This document shows, in pieces, positions 8,234 through 16,600 of a stretch of 48,056 nucleotides of DNA (its first letter is position 1; each line of letters opens with the position of its first letter). The notes under the pieces were generated by a model that saw only the letters and a list, made by a program, of their open reading frames with translations, did not search any database and was not told the origin of the DNA. Source of the stretch: Chitinophaga pinensis. Lineage in GTDB: Bacteria; Bacteroidota; Bacteroidia; Chitinophagales; Chitinophagaceae. Location: positions 1-48,056 of the forward strand of contig CAMAXV010000019.1 in the NCBI GenBank assembly GCA_945862385.1, written 5' to 3'. The position numbers were made by a program, and so were the translations under genes.

Positions 8234-9781
8234 ATGTTTGTAAAACTATTCGGCAGCACGGTCTATGGCGTGGAAGCCATCACCATCACCATTGAAGTAA
8301 GCTGGACCTCCCAGGGAAAAGAATATTGTATTGTGGGATTACCCGATTCTGCCATCAAGGAAAGCCTGCAGCGGGTAGAAAGCGCCATCAAAACGCATGG
8401 CTTTGAAATGCCCAGAACCCGGATTGTCATCAACCTAGCCCCGGCCGACCTGAGGAAGAGCGGCACGGCATTTGATCTGCCCATCGCTGTAGGTATCCTG
8501 GCCGCTTCCCTGCAACTGGAAATACCACCTGTATTGGAAAACTTCATCATCATGGGAGAGCTGAGCCTGGATGGCGCATTAAGACCAATAAAAGGCGCCT
8601 TACCCATTGCCATTCAGGCCCACAAGGAAGGATTGAAAGGCTTTATCCTGCCGGAAGGCAATGCCCGCGAAGCTGCCATGGTGGAGGGACTGCAGGTATA
8701 TGGGATGAAAAGCCTGAAAGAAGTAATAGACTTCATCAGCAGAGATCACGAAAGCAAACCTGCTGTGAAAATCAACCTGGAAGAGGAATTTCTGCACGAT
8801 AGTCAACAGTTTGAAACTGATTTTGCAGATGTCAAAGGACAGGAAAACATTAAACGTGCATTGGAAATCGCGGCATCGGGCGGACATAATGTAATTCTCA
8901 TCGGTCCGCCCGGTGCCGGGAAAACCATGTTGGCTAAAAGGCTCCCAAGCATCCTGCCGCCCCTTTCCCTGGCAGAAGCCCTCGAAAGCACTAAGATCCA
9001 CAGCGTAGCCGGAAAACTGCCGGAAAACGCCTCCCTGATCACCAGGAGGCCATTCAGGAGCCCCCACCATACCATCAGCGATGTGGCACTCGTAGGCGGT
9101 GGCGCCTCTCCCCAGCCGGGAGAGATCTCCCTATCTCATCATGGGGTTCTCTTTCTGGATGAACTGCCTGAATTCAAACGTACAGTCCTGGAAGTAATGC
9201 GGCAACCCATGGAAGAAAGAAAAGTGACCATTTCCCGAGCCCGCATGGCAATCGATTTTCCCGCATCCTTTATGCTGGTGGCTTCCATGAACCCCTGCCC
9301 ATGTGGATTCTACAACCACCCTGAAAAGCAATGCAGTTGTCCGCCCGGACTCGTTACCAAATACCTCAATAAGATTTCCGGTCCCTTGCTGGACCGCATA
9401 GACCTTCATGTGGAAGTAACACCAGTAGCCTTTTCACAACTCTCCTCCCTGCAACCTGCAGAACCTTCTGTGAGTATCAGGAAAAGGGTAATTGAAGCAA
9501 GAGCCATACAATCAGCTCGCTTTGCAAGTCAGGATGGCATTCATGCCAACGCCCAGATGAACGCAAGGGAGATCAGGAAAATTTGCGCATTGGAAGCAGA
9601 TAGCCATGACCTGCTGAAAAAAGCCATGGAAAGGCTGAACCTGTCTGCCCGGGCATACGACAGAATCCTGAAGGTATCGAGAACCATTGCTGACTTAGAT
9701 GGTGAAGATGCCATCAAAACTGTTCATGTAGCTGAAGCCATCCACTACCGTAACCTCGACCGTCAGGGATGGGGAGGATAA
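8234..9781 (+). CDS. YifB/ComM family Mg-chelatase-like AAA+ ATPase
   Basis: A 515-residue protein with an N-terminal ribosomal-S5-like ChlI domain (GLPDSAIKESLQRV), a central AAA+ module with Walker A GPPGAGKT (224-231) and Walker B VLFLDELPEF, a Cys cluster CPCGFYNHPEKQCSC, and the C-terminal Mg_chelatase_C helical domain. ComM members act as branch-migration helicases during natural transformation; whether that applies here is inference. ATG 8234 gives the family N-terminus (MFVKLFGSTVYGVEA); the ORF extends to a GTG at 8165, which is less likely. The gap to the MutS-like gene is 99 bp. Confidence 0.93.
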   Translation: MFVKLFGSTVYGVEAITITIEVSWTSQGKEYCIVGLPDSAIKESLQRVESAIKTHGFEMPRTRIVINLAPADLRKSGTAFDLPIAVGILAASLQLEIPPVLENFIIMGELSLDGALRPIKGALPIAIQAHKEGLKGFILPEGNAREAAMVEGLQVYGMKSLKEVIDFISRDHESKPAVKINLEEEFLHDSQQFETDFADVKGQENIKRALEIAASGGHNVILIGPPGAGKTMLAKRLPSILPPLSLAEALESTKIHSVAGKLPENASLITRRPFRSPHHTISDVALVGGGASPQPGEISLSHHGVLFLDELPEFKRTVLEVMRQPMEERKVTISRARMAIDFPASFMLVASMNPCPCGFYNHPEKQCSCPPGLVTKYLNKISGPLLDRIDLHVEVTPVAFSQLSSLQPAEPSVSIRKRVIEARAIQSARFASQDGIHANAQMNAREIRKICALEADSHDLLKKAMERLNLSARAYDRILKVSRTIADLDGEDAIKTVHVAEAIHYRNLDRQGWGG

Positions 9782-9823
9782 GACAACCTGAACAGGTGTT
9801 TGACAAAACTGGAGAAAGTTTAG

Positions 9824-10498
9824 TTATTCTGCAGCAGCCTGTTCAGTATCGGTTTTGGTTTCAGCAGCTGGCAGTGCAGGGAAAAACCTGTTCTGAAAGA
9901 TCAGGATGGCAAAAACGCCTCCGGAGATAGCTGCGTCAGCAATATTGAAAACTGGTCTGAAAAACACGAACGACTCACCGCCCCAGATGGGAAACCAGGT
10001 AGGGAAGCTGCCATTTTCAATAATGGGAATGTAGAGCATATCTACCACCCTGCCATGCAGGAAACCCTCATATCCACCCATAAATCCATCCTGCCAGAAC
10101 CCTCTTGCGAGGTTTTCGGAATAGGGATCGCTGAATTCGAATATCATGCCATAAAAAAGACTGTCGATCAGGTTACCGATGGCCCCGGCATAGATGAATG
10201 TACAACAGATGATGTATCCAATATGATACCTTTTCTGTATAACACTGAAGATGTAATAGGTGCCAAAACCCACTGCAATAAGCCTGAATACTGTCAGGGC
10301 TATCTTGCCCCAGCTGCCTGCAAGCTTCCAGCCATAGGCCATCCCTTCGTTTTCAAGAAAATGAAACCGCAACCAGGGAATAGCAGGAATAAGAACGTTC
10401 TCCTGCCCCATGTGGTAATGGGTTTTGATGTAAACCTTCAAAGCCTGATCCAGAAAAAGGATGGCCAGCGTAAGTAAAATAACGTGTTTGAACTTCAC
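9824..10498 (-). CDS. lspA: Lipoprotein signal peptidase (signal peptidase II)
   Basis: A 224-residue inner-membrane aspartyl protease that removes signal peptides from diacylglyceryl-modified prolipoproteins. Hydrophobic segments lie at about 5-20, 68-88, 94-115 and 185-203. The conserved motifs are GNLID (Asp112), GRVVDM (Asp153) and FNIAD (Asp188), the last two being the expected catalytic pair. A loop of about 30 residues separates GNLID from GRVVDM, longer than in proteobacterial LspA. The start codon is GTG. The window encodes several lipoproteins it could process (GldD, SusD and the 45088 protein). Confidence 0.95.
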   Translation of the reverse strand: MKFKHVILLTLAILFLDQALKVYIKTHYHMGQENVLIPAIPWLRFHFLENEGMAYGWKLAGSWGKIALTVFRLIAVGFGTYYIFSVIQKRYHIGYIICCTFIYAGAIGNLIDSLFYGMIFEFSDPYSENLARGFWQDGFMGGYEGFLHGRVVDMLYIPIIENGSFPTWFPIWGGESFVFFRPVFNIADAAISGGVFAILIFQNRFFPALPAAETKTDTEQAAAE

Positions 10499-10553
10499 AG
10501 AACCGGTTTTTGCAAATATAGGAATTCAACGATAACGGCTTCAAGCCTTTTCC

Positions 10554-13031
10554 CTATTCACTCAAATAAATCCGCGGAACACGCTGGGAAATACCGGTCA
10601 TGATTTCATAAGGTATCGTGCCTGCAGCTTTCGCCACTTCCCTGATGGAGAGTCCGACCCCAAACACCAGCACTTCATCATCCAGTCCAATATCATCAGC
10701 TCCGGATATGTCTACCATGGTCATATCCATGCAAACATGTCCAACAGTGGGATATAACCTGCCTTTAATGCGCACAGACCCGCTGCCATTCCCAAGCACC
10801 CTGGGAAATCCATCGGCATAACCAAGCCGGATAGTAGCTATCCTGGAATCATGCGAAAGGATGGCATTCCTGCCATAACCCACAGATTCACCTGCTTTGA
10901 CATGCCTGATTTGTGCAATCGTTGTTTTCAGGCTCACTGATTCCTGCAAAGGAAGTCCGCTGTTGCCGGTATCAATTCCATATAAACCAATACCCAACCT
11001 GACCATCTCATATGTAGCCCGCGGATGTCTTCTGATAGCGGCAGTATTGGCAGCATGTCTCATGAAATAGTATCCCAATCCATGCTGCAGCATCCCGCAA
11101 AGCTGTTCAAAAACATCCAGCTGTAATCGGGTAAAATCGTCCTGAAGCGGATCCTCACTGGCCACCAAATGGGTGAACACGGATTTAACGATCAGGTGTG
11201 AGGAATTCCCAAACTCTTGGATGAAACGCTGTACATCCGCAAAATCCAGTCCCAGCCTGTGCATTCCCGTATCAAGCTTCAGGTGAACGGGGTAAAAACG
11301 GATACCTTCCCGCCTCAGAAAATCATTGAACTGACTGATGATTTCAAGCGAATACAATTCTGGCTCCAGGTTGTGTTCCACAAGGGTGGCAAATGCCTGC
11401 GGCTCGGTATTCATAACCATAACAGGCAGGTGAATACCGGCGTTCCGCAATTCAGCACCTTCGTCCACATAGGCTACTGCAATGTATTCTGCATGGTAGA
11501 ACTGCAGCAGGCGGGCAATCTCTACACTGCCAGCCCCGTAAGAAAAAGCTTTAACCATCACCATCATGGCAGTTTCAGGTGGCAGGGACTTCCTGTATGC
11601 CTGAAAGTTTTGTACAATGCCGGATAGACTCACTTCCAGCCTGGTCTGGTGTATTTTATGCTCCAGCATGCTACTGATCTTCTCAAAATGAAAATGGCGC
11701 CCTCCTTTGATCAGGATAATTTCCCGGGTGAATGAAACATGCGATAAATAGGACATCAACGCCGTTGAATCCGGGAAAAAATGGGCTTCCATGCGGGAGC
11801 TGAAACAACCTGCATGTGCGCTGATCACCAGACCTGCACCATAAAGTTTTTTCACCTGATGCCGCTCCAGGTAAGCTGCGAGCTGCTCGTATGCCGATTC
11901 ATCATTTTCAGATAACCCGGATATATCGGAAAGAATAGCAGTTCTCTTCCTTGAATCATCCTGCAGGTTCAGAAAGTCAATGGCCGTAAACATGCCACTG
12001 AGGTCAGCATTGTAGCTGTCGTTAATCAATGTACATCCCTGCTGTCCTTCTTTGATTTCAAGACGCATGGCCAGTGGAGGAAGCAACGGCATGTAAGCAA
12101 TTACGTCATCCTGCATGCCCAGCACATAAGCCAAAGCAAAACAATGCATCGCGTTTTCGATGGCAGCTGCATCCCTGAAAGGAATTTCAAACCGATAGTT
12201 TTTTTGTCCGGCTTCCACCTCCAGCAGGCTTCCTGTGTTTGCCGGAACTGTACTTTTCAAAACCAAATCGGCTCCTGCATTTCTACCCCAGGAAACAAGC
12301 CTGCGATCAGGGTAAGCCGGACGGGCTCTTTGGAGCGACTCATGTATCATATCATGATCCATGCAATAAACGAGGCAGTGCACATGATTAAATAGCAACA
12401 GCTTTTCCCGTAGCTTATGGTCATGACTTTCAAATCCCTCGTTGTGCGCAGCCCCAAGATTTGTCATCACGCCAATCGTTGGCTTTACCACCTGCTCAAG
12501 CAAATACATTTCATCAGGACGTGAGATGCCTGCTTCAAAAATAGCGAGCTCATGTTGTTCCTGCATTGCCCAAACGCTGAGCGGCACACCAATCTGTGAG
12601 TTAAAGCTACGCGGACTCCTTACAATATTCAGTTTATGCTGGAGCAAGGCATTGAGCCACTCTTTCACAATGGTTTTTCCATTACTGCCGGTGATGCCAA
12701 CAACAGGTATGGAAAACTGCTGCCTGTGATTCATGGCGAGCAACTGCAACCCGGCAACAACATCTGACTTATGGTAAAATATGGCTCCCGGGTATTCTGT
12801 TGTATCCGGCAAAAGGGAAACCATGAAATGTCTGACTCCCTGTCTGTATAGCTCAGGAATATAATCATGACCATCTCCCTGCCGGGTTCTGATGGCAAAA
12901 AACAATGTTTTATCCGGAAAAGTTAGTTTCCTGCTGTCTGTAAGGAGGTGTTGCACAATTCCCAACCCAGGCTGATAACCCATCAACCTGGAATCTGACA
13001 TGCGTGCAATATCTGCTGCAGCGTATCTCAT
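10554..13031 (-). CDS. Bifunctional UDP-MurNAc-tripeptide:D-Ala-D-Ala ligase / alanine racemase (MurF-Alr fusion)
   Basis: An 825-residue fusion of two peptidoglycan-precursor enzymes. Residues 1-450 form a Mur ligase with the ATP loop GITGSNGKT (112-120), the central region (VMTNLGAAHNEGF) and the C-terminal ligase domain (LINDSYNADLSGM). Residues 460-825 form a PLP-dependent alanine racemase with the PLP lysine at 494 (VKAFSYGAG) and the catalytic-Tyr region VGYGRN. The racemase makes D-Ala, which Ddl joins to the dipeptide MurF adds, so the fusion couples supply and use. This fusion is well known in Bacteroidota. Confidence 0.96.
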   Translation of the reverse strand: MRYAAADIARMSDSRLMGYQPGLGIVQHLLTDSRKLTFPDKTLFFAIRTRQGDGHDYIPELYRQGVRHFMVSLLPDTTEYPGAIFYHKSDVVAGLQLLAMNHRQQFSIPVVGITGSNGKTIVKEWLNALLQHKLNIVRSPRSFNSQIGVPLSVWAMQEQHELAIFEAGISRPDEMYLLEQVVKPTIGVMTNLGAAHNEGFESHDHKLREKLLLFNHVHCLVYCMDHDMIHESLQRARPAYPDRRLVSWGRNAGADLVLKSTVPANTGSLLEVEAGQKNYRFEIPFRDAAAIENAMHCFALAYVLGMQDDVIAYMPLLPPLAMRLEIKEGQQGCTLINDSYNADLSGMFTAIDFLNLQDDSRKRTAILSDISGLSENDESAYEQLAAYLERHQVKKLYGAGLVISAHAGCFSSRMEAHFFPDSTALMSYLSHVSFTREIILIKGGRHFHFEKISSMLEHKIHQTRLEVSLSGIVQNFQAYRKSLPPETAMMVMVKAFSYGAGSVEIARLLQFYHAEYIAVAYVDEGAELRNAGIHLPVMVMNTEPQAFATLVEHNLEPELYSLEIISQFNDFLRREGIRFYPVHLKLDTGMHRLGLDFADVQRFIQEFGNSSHLIVKSVFTHLVASEDPLQDDFTRLQLDVFEQLCGMLQHGLGYYFMRHAANTAAIRRHPRATYEMVRLGIGLYGIDTGNSGLPLQESVSLKTTIAQIRHVKAGESVGYGRNAILSHDSRIATIRLGYADGFPRVLGNGSGSVRIKGRLYPTVGHVCMDMTMVDISGADDIGLDDEVLVFGVGLSIREVAKAAGTIPYEIMTGISQRVPRIYLSE

Positions 13032-13037
13032 TACTTT

Positions 13038-14003
13038 TTATTCATGAGCAACAGCCTTTTTCCGCTGGTTACGGATGGAATAAAGAATTGAACCCGCAAG
13101 GCAAGCCAGAATTACGGCCAGTGAAATCATGATGTTGATGTGGATGCCAAAATATTCAACGAGCATTTTGATACCAATAAAAATTAATACGATGGCAATA
13201 CCCTGCTGCAGGTAATCAAATTTGTCAACGGCACCCTTCAGCAAAAAGAAAAGCGAACGGAGTCCGAGTACCGCAAAAATATTCGAAGAATAGATAACCA
13301 GGATATCATCCGTTGTGAATGCTGCATTGGCTTTTTCACGCACCAGCGAAACAACAGTAGGAATTGAATCCAGCGCAAATGCAATATCCACTGCAGCCAG
13401 CATCAGCACCACTACTGCGAGGCTGGTAAAATACACTTTCCCGTGCAGTGTAACGAAATAACGGCCTTTAGGCTCAAGCGCACTGATCCTGAAAAATTTA
13501 TTGATGAGCTTGTAAACTTTCGTTTCTGCTGGATCAAATTCTGCTTCATCTTTTTTAACGAATAATGTATAACCGGTATACACCAGGAAGAACCCAAAAA
13601 CATACAGGATCCAATGGAATTTATTGATGAGCTCTATACCCAATGCTATAAATATAATCCTGAATACGATGGCTAAAAGAATGCCCACAAGTAAGGCCCT
13701 GCCTGCATCAGAGGCTTCTACCTTAAAAAATGTGAAGATGAGGATGAACACAAAAATATTGTCGATGCTGAGCGACCATTCCATCAGGTAAGCAGTAAAA
13801 TACTTAGTGGCCACAATAGGGGTTTTCTCAAACCAGAGAAACAGACAGAAGGCAACACTGAGAACAACCCAGAAAATAGTTTGCCACATGGCCTTCTTCA
13901 TGGTTATTGCTTCATTCTTCTTGCTCATCAGTCCCAGATCAAGTGCCAGGGCTACAATCAATACAACGCCGAATGTCAGGTAAGTTATCTGGTCAACAGT
14001 CAT
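13038..14003 (-). CDS. TerC family integral membrane protein
   Basis: A 321-residue multi-spanning protein with about eight hydrophobic segments, including the TerC signature regions EWSLSIDNIFVFILIF and AFALDSIPTVVSL, whose acidic residues lie in membrane helices. The family includes Alx and tellurite-resistance TerC, thought to export or handle metal ions such as manganese; no specific substrate can be assigned. ATG 14003 (MTVDQITYL) is chosen over the upstream TTG at 14030. It lies 6 bp upstream of the MurF-Alr gene on the same strand. Confidence 0.9.
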   Translation of the reverse strand: MTVDQITYLTFGVVLIVALALDLGLMSKKNEAITMKKAMWQTIFWVVLSVAFCLFLWFEKTPIVATKYFTAYLMEWSLSIDNIFVFILIFTFFKVEASDAGRALLVGILLAIVFRIIFIALGIELINKFHWILYVFGFFLVYTGYTLFVKKDEAEFDPAETKVYKLINKFFRISALEPKGRYFVTLHGKVYFTSLAVVVLMLAAVDIAFALDSIPTVVSLVREKANAAFTTDDILVIYSSNIFAVLGLRSLFFLLKGAVDKFDYLQQGIAIVLIFIGIKMLVEYFGIHINIMISLAVILACLAGSILYSIRNQRKKAVAHE

Positions 14004-14055
14004 GGTCCACAAAATATTTAGAAACACCAAAGATAATCAATAAGTGAGGCACTAC

Positions 14056-15768
14056 TCAGAAAGGCCTGGCATATTTCCTTTTCCGTATCCAGCTGTTGGC
14101 CAGTAGGAATAAAAAGGGCAACACCATGGGTGCTAACAGGGCAAAAGCCTGCCAGAAACCTTTGTTCTTTTCCAAAGCTTCCTTATCCAGCAGCCTCAAC
14201 CGGTATTCCTTACCCCTGGCTTCCATGACAGCAGCACCGCCAGTAAGGTAAAACATACAGTTGCTGATGAAATCACGGTTGGCATAAGACTGGCGGGTGT
14301 AGTTATTCATACCCATGGCAAGTGGACCATCTTCCTGACTCACGGGATTGAGCAGGATATCTCCATCAGCAATTACAATCATGCTGTTGGGGGTTGCAGA
14401 AGCGGGTAAAAAGGGGCGATTGAAAACCTGCTCCATATTGGCCAGATCTGCTGCAGACATCCTGTTGGCAAATGGCGAAGTGAACCGGCCTTCCAAAAGT
14501 ACCGCAACAGGTATGTTTGCCTGATTGAAGTTTTTCAGGTCTTCTTCTGTACGGATGCTTTTCCATTCTACCAATGCAGGAGACGACAGCTTTCTGCCAT
14601 AGGGCGAAGTGGAAAGCAATACCTGTTTGCTGATGCCGGGTGCACTGATGGTATCAATGGATTGCGGGAAACTGGAAGACACATGATCCAGGTTACGTGA
14701 GATGACATGAGGTGTTGTATTGCGTAACAGTGGCGCATAAGGCCATGGCAGGAGTTCAATCTGTGGCTTATCACCTACACTGCCAATCACGGACGGCACC
14801 TTATCGCATTCCAGGTCCTGGACCAGGTCCCGGTTGATGCGCACGCCATATTTAAAAAGTTGTTCATCCAGCTCTAAACCAAGATCAAAGGCCACAAAGG
14901 ATCCACTGCTGCGCTGCAGACTGTCCATGCTGGCATAGAGGTTATCAAGCGCCCACAACACTTTACCGCCATGCATAATGAACTGATCAATTTTGAGCCG
15001 TTGTTCCGGAGTAAATGCCTTTATGGGTTTGGCGATAACGATGGCTTTGAATTCGTCCGGAACAAAAGGTACGCTGTCTATTGGCAGGATGCTAAAAGCA
15101 TGCTCTTTTCTCATCACATTCTCTAAGAGGTCGAAAGCCCTGTAATCGAGCGGTTGGCCATTGCCAGTCAGGTACCCAATAAGCGGAACGGTATCTCGCT
15201 GCAACATCATGATCGCTTTGGCCAGTTTATATTCCATCAGGGCTTCTGCATTATTCAGCGATTCCAATCCGTTCAGGTTACTCTGTCCCTCTAAAAAATC
15301 AATCCCCCTGCTGCCGCTGTTACTGGCAAGTACGGCGCCAGGAAATACAAGTGTTTCCTCAGACTGTTCTCCCTGCCGGGCCTGTGCCTTGACATTGGTG
15401 GGATTGATGCCCATCCGTTGGAGGGAATCAAACAAAAGCGTTCGTGCAGAATCATCAAGTCCCTCGCCGGGTCTTTCAAAAACTACCTGGAACCGGCCAT
15501 TGCTGATGGATCTGAAGGCAGCGGACATATCTGCTGCAGTAGCAGCCAGCTTTTTAAATCCGGCAGGAATATCGCCTTCCAGGTAAACTCTAAGCGTCAT
15601 AGGTGCATCAATACCTGCAACAAGTTCCCGGGTAGCCGGAGAGAGCGTGAACCTTTTTTCAGCCGTTAGGTCAATGCCGGTATGCCAGAAAACGGATAGT
15701 ATATTGGCTGCCAGGAGAAGCAACAAAACCGGCATTATACTGCGGAGACCCCTTTTTTTCATTTTCAT
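14056..15768 (-). CDS. gldG: Gliding motility ABC transporter component GldG
   Basis: A 570-residue protein with an N-terminal membrane anchor (IMPVLLLLLAANILSVFW), a large periplasmic ABC-transporter auxiliary domain and a C-terminal transmembrane helix (LLAPMVLPFLFLLANSWI) followed by a basic tail. This layout and the sequence match GldG, the partner of permease GldF and ATPase GldA in Bacteroidota gliding. It follows gldF by 3 bp. No gldA is in the window. The complex's exact role in motility is unresolved in the family. Confidence 0.9.
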   Translation of the reverse strand: MKMKKRGLRSIMPVLLLLLAANILSVFWHTGIDLTAEKRFTLSPATRELVAGIDAPMTLRVYLEGDIPAGFKKLAATAADMSAAFRSISNGRFQVVFERPGEGLDDSARTLLFDSLQRMGINPTNVKAQARQGEQSEETLVFPGAVLASNSGSRGIDFLEGQSNLNGLESLNNAEALMEYKLAKAIMMLQRDTVPLIGYLTGNGQPLDYRAFDLLENVMRKEHAFSILPIDSVPFVPDEFKAIVIAKPIKAFTPEQRLKIDQFIMHGGKVLWALDNLYASMDSLQRSSGSFVAFDLGLELDEQLFKYGVRINRDLVQDLECDKVPSVIGSVGDKPQIELLPWPYAPLLRNTTPHVISRNLDHVSSSFPQSIDTISAPGISKQVLLSTSPYGRKLSSPALVEWKSIRTEEDLKNFNQANIPVAVLLEGRFTSPFANRMSAADLANMEQVFNRPFLPASATPNSMIVIADGDILLNPVSQEDGPLAMGMNNYTRQSYANRDFISNCMFYLTGGAAVMEARGKEYRLRLLDKEALEKNKGFWQAFALLAPMVLPFLFLLANSWIRKRKYARPF

Positions 15769-15771
15769 GGC

Positions 15772-16491
15772 CTATCGGTTTTTTACATTCAGGATGGTCA
15801 GTTGGAGAAAAAGGACGATGACCGTTAAAAAATAGATGATATCCCTGCTATCGATATAACCTTTACTGATCTGCTGGTAGTGCACTTCAATGCCTGCCAT
15901 AGATACCCAGTAACCGATTTTATGACCAAGAAAAGGCGCAGCTGCAAGGGATGAAAAAAGAGAATAAACTGAAAAACAAATGAGGGCACTCAACAGAAAT
16001 GCGGCTACTGAATTCTGCTGCATGCTGCTGGTGAAGATTCCTATTGCGGTATAAACAGCACAGAGCAGGAATAATCCGATGTAAGACCCGGCTATGCCGC
16101 CTGTATCAATGCCGTCGGTTGAAAGCCAGGCAATGCAAGCCACATAAACCAGTGTGCAGGCAAGGGCTGAAAGTACCACCAACAAACCAGCCAGGTATTT
16201 ACCGGTAACTATATCCCGGATGCTGACAGGTGAAGTGCGCAGCACTTCGAAAGTGCCGGTTTTATATTCATCGCTGAAACTTTTCATCGTTACAGCTGGA
16301 ATAAGAAACAACATGATATAGGGCGCAATGGAAAAAAATGGCTCCAGCGTGGCATAACCGCCATCCAGAATGCCAGTTTCTGGCAGTATGAAAACAACCA
16401 GTCCGCTTATCAGCAGAAAAACGATGATGATGAGGTAGCCCAGCATTCCGCTGAAATATTGCTGCCACTCTTTTTTGATGATGGGTATCAT
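15772..16491 (-). CDS. gldF: Gliding motility ABC transporter permease GldF
   Basis: A 239-residue ABC-2 type permease with six hydrophobic segments. It starts MIPIIKKEWQQYFSG and carries the cytoplasmic SDEYKTGTFEVLRTSPVS region typical of GldF. It is the first gene of the gldF-gldG unit. Upstream, the minus strand has TAATCTTG, one mismatch from the TAnnTTTG -7 box, just before the ATG. It is divergent from the T9SS-secreted protein gene across 109 bp. Confidence 0.92.
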   Translation of the reverse strand: MIPIIKKEWQQYFSGMLGYLIIIVFLLISGLVVFILPETGILDGGYATLEPFFSIAPYIMLFLIPAVTMKSFSDEYKTGTFEVLRTSPVSIRDIVTGKYLAGLLVVLSALACTLVYVACIAWLSTDGIDTGGIAGSYIGLFLLCAVYTAIGIFTSSMQQNSVAAFLLSALICFSVYSLFSSLAAAPFLGHKIGYWVSMAGIEVHYQQISKGYIDSRDIIYFLTVIVLFLQLTILNVKNR

Positions 16492-16600
16492 AAGGATGCA
16501 AGATTACGAGAAGTCGTGAAAATAACGGAAAAAAGACGTGTAAAATACCTTTTTATCCCAAATCCCTGTTAATAACTTGCCTGAAAAGCAGGGGGTGGTT

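Noticed and set aside
9788-9846. 9-bp inverted repeat CTGAACAGG / CCTGTTCAG at the yifB-lspA junction
   Set aside because: The arms are 41 bases apart, no T run follows, and one arm lies in lspA coding sequence. It does not look like a terminator and may be chance.
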